NCBI GenBank assembly: GCA_030649205.1
Contig: JAUSGE010000037.1
Span: 1 to 47,379, forward strand
Length of the DNA stretch: 47,379 nucleotides
Reading direction: 5' to 3'
Source: a bacterium
GTDB lineage: Bacteria > Patescibacteriota > Patescibacteriia > Patescibacteriales > GWC2-42-12
Part shown: one piece after another, positions 39,259 to 46,700 of the stretch
Layout: every line of letters begins with the position of its first letter
Numbering within the stretch: position 1 is the first letter of the stretch
The notes under the pieces: generated by a model
What the model was told of the DNA's origin: nothing
The model's database searches: none
What the model saw: the letters and a program-made list of their open reading frames with translations, nothing else
Made by a program: the position numbers and the translations under genes

Positions 39259-40431
39259 ATGACAAAAAAAATTCTGTACTTAGGCATACTTGTCAGTTTT
39301 TTAATGATGCCAATTATTGTTATCGCCGCTACTCCGCCGGCCATTCCTTTAGCCGTGTACGGCAATGTTAAAATTGACAGCGCCCTCGCGCCGGTCGGCG
39401 CCGTGATCACCGTCTTTAACGGCGCGGCTGAAGTGGCGCGCGCGACCACCACGCAAATAGGCAAATATTTTTTGGAAGTGCCGGCCATTAACGCGGGACT
39501 GAATCTTACCTACAAAGTTAACGGCGCCGCGGCCGCGGAAAAAATTGCCGTTAATCCGGCAAGCCAAGCCAGCGATAAAATTGATTTGGCCGTAACTGCG
39601 CCCGCGGCCAGCGCGCCCGTACCGGCGCCAGCCACATCATCAGGCACAAGCTCAAGCGGCGGTTCCGGCAGTACGGGTTCGTCCGGCGGCGGAGCAAATA
39701 ATTCAGCTTCAGCCGGCGGCTCGGCCCCAACAACGGCTACGGCTCCCGCGCCCACTGCCAGCCAAACTTCGCCAAGCTTGCCGCCTCGGCCAGCCCCGCC
39801 CCAAGTTCTAGGCGTGAAAATTGCCAGCGCGGCCGAAATCCAGCTGAAGAATATTTTAACAGAATCGGCCGCGGTCTGGGCTGAAAATATTGAGACGATT
39901 CTGAATAATGCCAAAACCGCGCGCGATGCTAAAGCGGAAAAAACCACGGCTGATAAATATTTAAGCAATTTAACGCGCAGTGAAAAAAGTTTAGCTTCGG
40001 CTGACGCCAATCGCTTAAATTTTTTTATTACCTATGGCACTGCCGGGACAAAAATTTTAGGAGCCGGGGAGCGCGCCGGAGTTCTAAGTTCATACAAAGC
40101 CGCTTTCGGCCAACTGCCGAAAAACGAAATTCAATGGCAGGATGCTTTAAAAATCGCTTCCGGCCGCTGGCCCGCGGAAAAAAACAGCGCGGCTGAAACT
40201 CTGGCCAAGACGGCTTTCAAGAAAATTTATTTGCGCGAGGCGGATATGGCTAAGCCCAACGATAACGCGTCCGTAACAGTCATGGCGTACGGACTGCGGC
40301 CGAGCGCCCGCAATTTAAACTCGGAAAAAGCGGCCATTAATTCTTTTAAGTTTATTTATAAGCGCGTACCGGCTTCGGCGGTTGACTGGGACGCGGTACG
40401 GGCGATCGCGTATTCGGGAGCTAAGAGGTAA
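39259..40431 (+). CDS. Secreted modular protein A (CarboxypepD_reg-like domain, S/G/P linker, GERAGVL domain)
   Basis: 390 residues. Signal peptide (about 1-22, ending IVIAA). Residues about 30-115 form a beta-rich domain (LAVYGNVKIDSALAPVGAVIT...GKYFLEVP) like the carboxypeptidase regulatory-like domain, also present in the next protein. A Ser/Gly/Pro/Ala-rich linker (about 115-180) ends in PPQVLGVKIAS. The C-terminal part carries FFITYGTAGTKILGAGERAG, SYKAAFGQLP and WQDALKIASGRWP, then MAYGLRPSARNLNSEKAAI. This domain recurs at the end of the window (47130-47379). It is probably a surface protein whose function is unknown; similar C-terminal domains occur in other CPR genomes as far as I recall. 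Confidence 0.75.
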   Translation: MTKKILYLGILVSFLMMPIIVIAATPPAIPLAVYGNVKIDSALAPVGAVITVFNGAAEVARATTTQIGKYFLEVPAINAGLNLTYKVNGAAAAEKIAVNPASQASDKIDLAVTAPAASAPVPAPATSSGTSSSGGSGSTGSSGGGANNSASAGGSAPTTATAPAPTASQTSPSLPPRPAPPQVLGVKIASAAEIQLKNILTESAAVWAENIETILNNAKTARDAKAEKTTADKYLSNLTRSEKSLASADANRLNFFITYGTAGTKILGAGERAGVLSSYKAAFGQLPKNEIQWQDALKIASGRWPAEKNSAAETLAKTAFKKIYLREADMAKPNDNASVTVMAYGLRPSARNLNSEKAAINSFKFIYKRVPASAVDWDAVRAIAYSGAKR

Positions 40432-40440
40432 ATTTTTTAT

Positions 40441-40580
40441 GTCATTGCGAGTCCTGTTCCGCCGGCTGGCGGACAGGGCGAAGCAATCTCCGGTATGATA
40501 AAACCTATAAATAGTAGCAATTCAAATTTAAACATCAAATTAGTGAGATTGCTTCGCTCCTTTCAGTCGCTCGCAATGAC
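40441..40580. repeat. Family C element overlapping the start of the next surface gene
   Basis: GTCATTGCGAG at 40441 and CTCGCAATGAC at 40570-40580 are the ends. A hairpin CCGCCGGCTGGCGG lies near 40460, and inner arms contain GAAGCAATCTC and GAGATTGCTTC. Its right half is read as coding sequence (VRLLRSFQSLAMT) at the N-terminus of the gene starting at 40495. Confidence 0.8.
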
Positions 40581-42318
40581 AATCTCAATTATCATGGCCG
40601 GAGTCATGGCGGCCGGCCTGGCTTACGCCGCTGATCCGACCCCGCCCAAACTGCCGGTTTTATATTATGGCTCGGTTAGGATTAACGGCGAACTGGCCAC
40701 CACCAGTCCGGTTATTACCGCTCGCCGCAAAACCGACGGCCGGCCAATCGCCAGCGCCGCGACCGGAAAAACCGGCAGATATTTCGCGGAAATGCCTTGC
40801 GCCGATTATGCCGGACAAGCCATGGTTTTTAGAATCGGCAATTTAATTACGGCTGAAGCTGACTGCGTTGACGCGATGGCTGTGCCGAGCGTAAATTTGA
40901 ATTTGAATTTTGACAGCGCCGACCAAACCGTGGAAAATACGGTTTCTGAAATTATCATTCCGGCTTCAGTCAGCGATAGCCAGGAATCAAAAATACATTT
41001 TACCGCCGTGGCTGCCACCACCGCCGCTTCAACGGTTACGATCGGTTCCAGCGGCCTAACCTTAACCAGGCAATCAGCGTCCGCGGATAATAGATTTACA
41101 GTCACCTTCGCGGCCGATACCGTCATCTCGGGAGCTAGCGGCTGGGACGGAACCTTAATCGCGCCCACGCTAACCGGCATCAGCTTAAATATTCCGGCCG
41201 ATAATAACTATGCCAGCCGCGCGGATAAAATAATCAGCCTGGGCTACTCGGGCCAAAGTTTAACTTTAGATCGGCCAGCCGGCATTTTGTTTCCCGGCCA
41301 AGCCGGCCAACAAATCGGCTTTAGCTATAACGGCGCGGATTTTACTGAAATTATTGCTGTCTGTTCGGAAAATAGCGTTAACGGCCTGCCGGCCGCTTCC
41401 CAGGAGTGTAAATTTAACGGCGCGGACGATTTAACGGTCTGGACCAGGCACTTTACTTATTTCGCGGTCTATCATCAGGTTGCGGCGCCGCCGCGCGGCA
41501 GTTCGGGCGGCGGCTATAATTATCAACCGCCTAAAACGGCAACCACTACTATTGCCGCAACTACCGAGGTTAAATTAATCACAACATCCACTCCGGCCGT
41601 GGAAGCGGAACCGGAAGTTAAGCCGGCTGTAAAATCGCTGGTTTCACCGCGGGTTTCAGGCGTTAAATATTTCGCGGATGGCAGTTTAATCAGAGGCCGC
41701 GACCGAAAAATATATTTGATTGAGCGCGGCCGGCTGACGGTTATCAGAACCGTTGCCCAGCTTAGCCGCTATAAAGGCCAAAAAATTTACGACGTGGCCG
41801 ATGAAGTTATCAGGCAATACCTGGATTTTTTTGACGGCCAGCTGATTAGAGGCCCGGACAAAAAAGTTTATGCCATCATTCAGGGCATGAAAAAACATCT
41901 CCGCAACCCTCAAGAATTAATGCCATACGCCGGGCAAAAAATAAATGGCGTCAGCCTGGAAATATTGAATAAATTTCCGGCGTTTGACTTCAGGGACGGC
42001 GTGCGGTACTTTGACAGCGGCAGTTTAATCCGCGGCCATGATCATAAAATATATTTAATCCAAAACGATAAGCTAGCCGTCATTAGAACCATTGCCCAGT
42101 TAAGTAAATTCAAAGGCCAAAAAATTTACGACGTGCCGGACGAAGTGGTGCGGCAATATTTGCCTTTCTTTAACGGCAGTTTAATCCGCGGCCGCGACAA
42201 TAAAATTTATATAATATCAAAAAACAAAAAACAGCGGCTAAAAACTCTGGCTGAACTGAAAAAATACAAAAATCTGAAAATTAACAACGTGGCCGATGAA
42301 ATTCTGAATAAGTACTAG
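40495..42318 (+). CDS. Secreted modular protein B (regulatory-like domain, four LIRG repeats)
   Basis: 607 residues from ATG 40495; ATG 40576 (Met28) is an alternative. The stretch before Met28 is largely from a family C repeat, while MTISIIMAGVMAAGLAYA after it makes a signal peptide. The N-terminal domain (LYYGSVRINGELATTSPVIT...GRYFAEMP) matches that of protein A. A beta-rich middle region ends with DDLTVWTRHFTYFAVYH. After a Thr/Pro-rich linker, residues about 385-607 contain four repeats of about 50-60 residues built on DGSLIRGRDRKIYLI...IRTVAQL..YKGQKIYDV.DEV..QY. The same repeat occurs in the next protein. The function is unknown; repeats of this type resemble surface-binding modules. 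Confidence 0.75.
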   Translation: MIKPINSSNSNLNIKLVRLLRSFQSLAMTISIIMAGVMAAGLAYAADPTPPKLPVLYYGSVRINGELATTSPVITARRKTDGRPIASAATGKTGRYFAEMPCADYAGQAMVFRIGNLITAEADCVDAMAVPSVNLNLNFDSADQTVENTVSEIIIPASVSDSQESKIHFTAVAATTAASTVTIGSSGLTLTRQSASADNRFTVTFAADTVISGASGWDGTLIAPTLTGISLNIPADNNYASRADKIISLGYSGQSLTLDRPAGILFPGQAGQQIGFSYNGADFTEIIAVCSENSVNGLPAASQECKFNGADDLTVWTRHFTYFAVYHQVAAPPRGSSGGGYNYQPPKTATTTIAATTEVKLITTSTPAVEAEPEVKPAVKSLVSPRVSGVKYFADGSLIRGRDRKIYLIERGRLTVIRTVAQLSRYKGQKIYDVADEVIRQYLDFFDGQLIRGPDKKVYAIIQGMKKHLRNPQELMPYAGQKINGVSLEILNKFPAFDFRDGVRYFDSGSLIRGHDHKIYLIQNDKLAVIRTIAQLSKFKGQKIYDVPDEVVRQYLPFFNGSLIRGRDNKIYIISKNKKQRLKTLAELKKYKNLKINNVADEILNKY

Positions 42319-42327
42319 CGCCAACAA

Positions 42328-42359
42328 ACATCCGGCTCAAGCCTTGGCCGGATGTTTTT
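42328..42359 (+). terminator. Intrinsic terminator after modular protein B
   Basis: ACATCCGGC (42328-42336) pairs with GCCGGATGT (42347-42355) with a 10-base loop, followed by TTTTTATTTT. It starts 10 bases after the stop. Confidence 0.85.
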
Positions 42360-42538
42360 ATTTTCCTCTTAATAAAAAATTAATCCGGCTATATTATTAT
42401 GAGGGTAGTAAATAATTACTAAGTTAATATAAATTAATTAAATTAATAAAAACATATTCACCCTGTTAAATATTTATTATAAAGCCATAAATTAAAATAT
42501 AAAGCTTTTGATAATTATTTAGCAGGAAATAAAATTAT

Positions 42539-43519
42539 ATGAAAACCTTAAAATTTAACAGGGTAAAAAAAATAAATTTAACGGCAGTTAGTATGCTGGC
42601 AGTCTCATTGGCCATCGCCGGAGCGGCGCAAGCGGCAACGTTTGAGGATAATACGCTGATTCGAGGCGAGGACGGGCAAATCTTTGTGGTTAGGCAAAAT
42701 CAAAGAGTTAAAGTCAGCAGTTTAGATGATCTAAGAAGAAATTTTAGAGGCAAAGCAATTGTTAACGTGGACAATAGAACTTTGTCCGAAATTAAAGTGC
42801 GAACCTCTAATAGCGGGAGGGGCAGTGTTCAATCGGCTAACAGCGGCCCCGGCAGTATTAAAAATAACAGCTTAATCAGAACGCGCGACGGCAAAATTTT
42901 CGCGATTGAACAAGGCGAGCGGCGGCAAATCAGAGATATGGCCGAGTTGCGCCGAGAACACGCCGGCCAAGCCGTGCGTAATGTTGATGATGCTGTCTTA
43001 AGAAGGTTTCCAATTAATTTAGACGATAACCCAAACAGCTTATTTGACAATAATCGCTTAATCAGAGACACAAAAAACCGCATTTTCGTGGTTGAAGACA
43101 ATGGCCTAAGGCGCATTGCCGACCTGAATGAAATACGGCGCGAGCATTTAGGCCAGGCCATCCATAATGTTAACGACGATATCCTGTTGGCCAATGGAGT
43201 TAAGCTCCGCGGCGACGGCACGGTTGATGATAATTCGCGCCAAATCAGAGGCCTAGACGACTTGGTTAGCGGCATTAAATTGCGCGGCGACGGCACGGTG
43301 GATGACAATTTACCCGGACGTAGCGGCGTGGACGACCTGGTGAACGGCGTCAGGCTGCGCGGCGACGGCACGGTGGATGACAGTCCCGTAGGCACCAGAG
43401 TATCGGACGACCTGGTGAACGGCGTTAATCTCCGCGGCGACGGCACGGTGGATGACAATTCAGCCGGCTCCGGCGGCTCAAGTTCTGGCAGCGGAGGCGA
43501 TAGCGGCGGGCGTAAATAA
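42539..43519 (+). CDS. Secreted modular protein C (three LIRG repeats and four LRGDGTVDD repeats)
   Basis: 326 residues. Signal peptide MKTLKFNRVKKINLTAVSMLAVSLAIAGAAQA, cleaved about after residue 32. Three repeats of the LIRG type follow (NTLIRGEDGQIFVVRQ, NSLIRTRDGKIFAIEQ, NRLIRDTKNRIFVVED at about 37-220), matching those of protein B but more diverged. Then come four tandem units of about 22 residues, each LRGDGTVDDN or close to it, spaced by DDLV(N/S)G (43198-43460). The end is Gly/Ser-rich (SAGSGGSSSGSGG). AGGAAA about 12 bases before the ATG may be the ribosome-binding site. An intrinsic terminator follows. Function unknown; the acidic repeats could bind calcium. Confidence 0.75.
   Translation: MKTLKFNRVKKINLTAVSMLAVSLAIAGAAQAATFEDNTLIRGEDGQIFVVRQNQRVKVSSLDDLRRNFRGKAIVNVDNRTLSEIKVRTSNSGRGSVQSANSGPGSIKNNSLIRTRDGKIFAIEQGERRQIRDMAELRREHAGQAVRNVDDAVLRRFPINLDDNPNSLFDNNRLIRDTKNRIFVVEDNGLRRIADLNEIRREHLGQAIHNVNDDILLANGVKLRGDGTVDDNSRQIRGLDDLVSGIKLRGDGTVDDNLPGRSGVDDLVNGVRLRGDGTVDDSPVGTRVSDDLVNGVNLRGDGTVDDNSAGSGGSSSGSGGDSGGRK
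43198..43460 (+). repeat. Tandem repeat in protein C, four units of about 66-69 bases
   Basis: Four units with the core CGCGGCGACGGCACGGT(TG)GATGA in the same frame, each coding LRGDGTVDD followed by a variable 12-13 residue spacer. The DNA core is nearly identical between units, which points to recent duplication or gene conversion. Confidence 0.85.
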
Positions 43520-43549
43520 TAATTGCTTCGCCCTCTCCGCTTAATATAT

Positions 43550-43580
43550 AACCGCCCCGATTTAATCGGGGCGGTTTATT
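43550..43580 (+). terminator. Intrinsic terminator after modular protein C
   Basis: AACCGCCCCGAT (from 43550) pairs with ATCGGGGCGGTT (to 43576), followed by TATTTTATT. The stem is long and GC-rich, 30 bases after the stop. Confidence 0.9.
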
Positions 43581-43612
43581 TTATTCTTAATATAAATTTA
43601 ATCAGCGTTCAT

Positions 43613-43668
43613 TATAATTTCAGTATAAGCTAATTTTTACAATCATTCGGCAAGGTCGGTTGCCGAAT
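43613..43668 (+). promoter_or_regulatory. -10 box and leader hairpin before modular protein D
   Basis: TATAAT at 43613-43618 has only a weak -35 candidate upstream (TTAATA). The leader then contains a hairpin, ATTCGGCAA (43645-43653) with TTGCCGAAT (43660-43668). No ribosome-binding site is seen before the ATG at 43705. The hairpin could be regulatory, but no known riboswitch is recognised. Confidence 0.4.
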
Positions 43669-43704
43669 TAACATAAAAAAATAAATTAATTATTGAATAA
43701 TAAT

Positions 43705-46700
43705 ATGAGTAAAAAAATTATAAAAAAATTATCCATTATAACGCTGATTTTCAGCTTCGTTATAGGCGGATTAAATCTGCAAGTCGGTTCGGCTAGCGCG
43801 GCCTTAAACGCGGCCGGACCGATCAGTACTGTTCATGGGTATCCGGTTTGGTATCAAGACGCCAGCGGCTTGGCGCTTCAGCCCTGCTTAGGCCTTAACG
43901 CCGACGGCACGGGATTGGCCGACCCTAACTGCGTTTTGCCGCTAGCCGGCGAAGAGCTGAATTTTAACCCCGCGGTTTCAACCAGCTTTCCTAACAATTT
44001 TCCGTCAGAATTTTTCTATTACATCGGCGATGCTGGGCCGCTTGATGTTAGCGCTATCGGCACAAAAGCTAAATTCAGAATGGCGCTTGAAGGCGCGTTC
44101 GCTTCGCTTGACGGCTCACCAGCCGTTGGCCAGCAGATCGCTTTCTTAAGAATTAACTTCGCGGTCAACCAAGTTGGCGGAACCAATGGCTTAACTCCCA
44201 ATAGCACCTACACAATTAATCACCCCTACGGCAGTTTTACCGTGACCACTGACGCCTTAGGCGACATCATCGCGGCCGGCGGAGCTGATTTCAGAGCCGA
44301 AGATGGCGCTTTTACGCCTCCTTTAACCACCGCCACATCAGTCTCATTCTTAACCGCGGTTAATACCAATATCGGGCCATTCTTACGCGCGGTAAGCCCA
44401 GCGGCTCCTGCCGGCTATATTGGCAACCCTAATATCACCCAGACTATCCAGGCCGGACCGGGCGGCGCAGTCTTTAGCATGACCGGACCGGGCGTTGCGG
44501 TTTCCACCGATCAATGGGCCCTAGCTGGTAAAATCGCGGTAATTGATACAATTGCCCCGGTGATCGGCGCGACTAGTCCGGCCAGCGTAGCCTTGGACGG
44601 CGCAGCCAATGTCAATTTTGGCGCCAATGTTGTTATCACTGACGATTTGGGCGTGTTTAATACCACGATTGATCTAGGTCCTTTAGGCAATAGCTTTACC
44701 ACCACTTTAAACGGGACTAACGCTGGCACGGCCAGCGCGGGCACCGGCACCGGAACTTTTACCATAGACACCACACTTAACACTTTAGCTTTTAGCATCA
44801 GTATCGCCGGATTAACCGGCGCGGAAACCTCGGCCCATATCCATGGACCCCTGCAAGCCATATTCACATTACCGGCAGGTTCGCCCAAAGTCGGAACCTG
44901 GAATTATCCTGAATCAGTGGAAGCGGATATTTTGGCCGGCAACATGAGCGTGCAAATTCATACCAACGCGGTGCCAGCCGGAGAAATTTCCGGACCGATC
45001 CTGCCGACTGCTAATGTTCAAGCTATGAGCAGAACTCTAGGCACGCCGACTAACGGCACTTGGTTTGTTAACATTCCGTCCGCGACCAGATTAGGCACCT
45101 TTAATTTGCCGATCGTTACCAGCGACGGTTCTAATACCACCAACGGCACTATGACACTGCAAGTTGTCAGTCCGTTAGCCAGCGTTAATGTTACGCCGGT
45201 AACCGCCAGCGTAGTCGCGGGCAATAGCCAGCAGCTTACCGCTTCACCGATTGACAACACCGGCGCGGCCTTCACCGGCGCGGCTACTACTGTTTGGTCG
45301 TCTAGTGATAACACCATCGCCACGGTTTCAAACACCGGTCTAGTAACCGGCGCGGCCGTGGGCACGGCCACAATCACCGCCAGCGTGACCGGCGCGGGCG
45401 CGACCGTTACCAGCGCTTCAACCATCACCGTTACGCCGGTCCCAGTTCTTACTACTATTAATTTAACTCCGGCCAGCGCTACTTTAGCGGCTGGCGGAGC
45501 TACCCAAGCTTTAACCGCGGCCGGTTTAGACCAATTTGGCGCGGCTATCGCTACCGGACCGATCACTTGGGCATCCAGTAATCCTTTAGTTGCATCAGTC
45601 AGCCCGGCAGGCGTGTTAACGCCACTATCAGCTGGCGCTACATCTATCACCGCCACTAACGGCGCGGTTGTCGGCACAGCCGCCATTAATGTCATACAGC
45701 TTACCAGCGTCGCCGTTACGCCATCACCCGGTACAGCCGTCATCGGCAGCGCCGGTTTACAGATGGCCGCCGCGCCTAAAGACCAAACTGGAGCGGCTTT
45801 CACAGGCGCGGCCGTAACTTGGGCGTCTGATAATTTAGCCGTGGCCACGATCGGCGCCAACACTGGCATAGTTGCAGCCGTTGCCACGGGCACAGCCAAT
45901 ATCACAGCCACCGCGGCTAGCGGAGCTGTTAGTGTAACTGGCACGTCAGTTGTAACGGTAGTTACCGAACCGCAAGTATTGACCAGCGTCAGTTTGGCGC
46001 CGGCCACGGTTACTTTAAATAGCGGTACTTCACAGTTAACCGCCACGGCGCTTGATCAATTCGGCGGAGGCATGGCGCCCCAGCCAGCTATTACCTTTAC
46101 TTCAAGTAATCCTGCCGTAGCCACGATTGATGCCGCGGGCTTAGTCACAGCAGTCAGCGCTGGATCAACCACGATTACAGCGGCCAGCGGCGCCTTAAGC
46201 AGTACATCCGCCATCACCGTTCCAGCCGTCTTAACCGCTATTAGCGTGACTCCGTCTCCGGCCTCGGCCGCCACCGGTTCAACTAAACAGCTGGCCGCGC
46301 TGGCCAAAGACCAATTTGGCACAGCCATAGCGACCCAGCCAGCGATCACCTGGAGTTCAGATACTCCGTCTATCGCCGCGGTTGACGCCAACGGTTTAGT
46401 TACCGCCAGCACCACCGCCGGCACAGCCACCATTACGGCCGCTAGCGGACTGGTTAGCGGAACTACCGTCTTGACGGTCGCGGCTCCAGCCTTGACCTCA
46501 ATTACCATTTCACCTTTAACGCCAACGTTAACAGTTGGCAATACCCAGCAATTCACCATCGCCACGCTTGACCAGTCAGGCAATGCCTTTACCGCGACCA
46601 CAACTTTAACATCTAGTAATACCGCGGTCGGCACAATTAATGACGCGGGGTTATTCAGCGCTTTAACTGCTGGTACTTCCATCATCACGTCAACCAATGG

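Noticed and set aside
39510-40010. Minus-strand open frame of 166 codons opposite the linker of protein A
   Set aside because: Low-complexity shadow of the Ser/Gly/Pro linker; no start signal or domain.
42829-43458. Minus-strand open frame of 209 codons opposite protein C
   Set aside because: It mirrors the repeats of the plus-strand gene; the plus strand has a signal peptide, recognisable repeats and a terminator.
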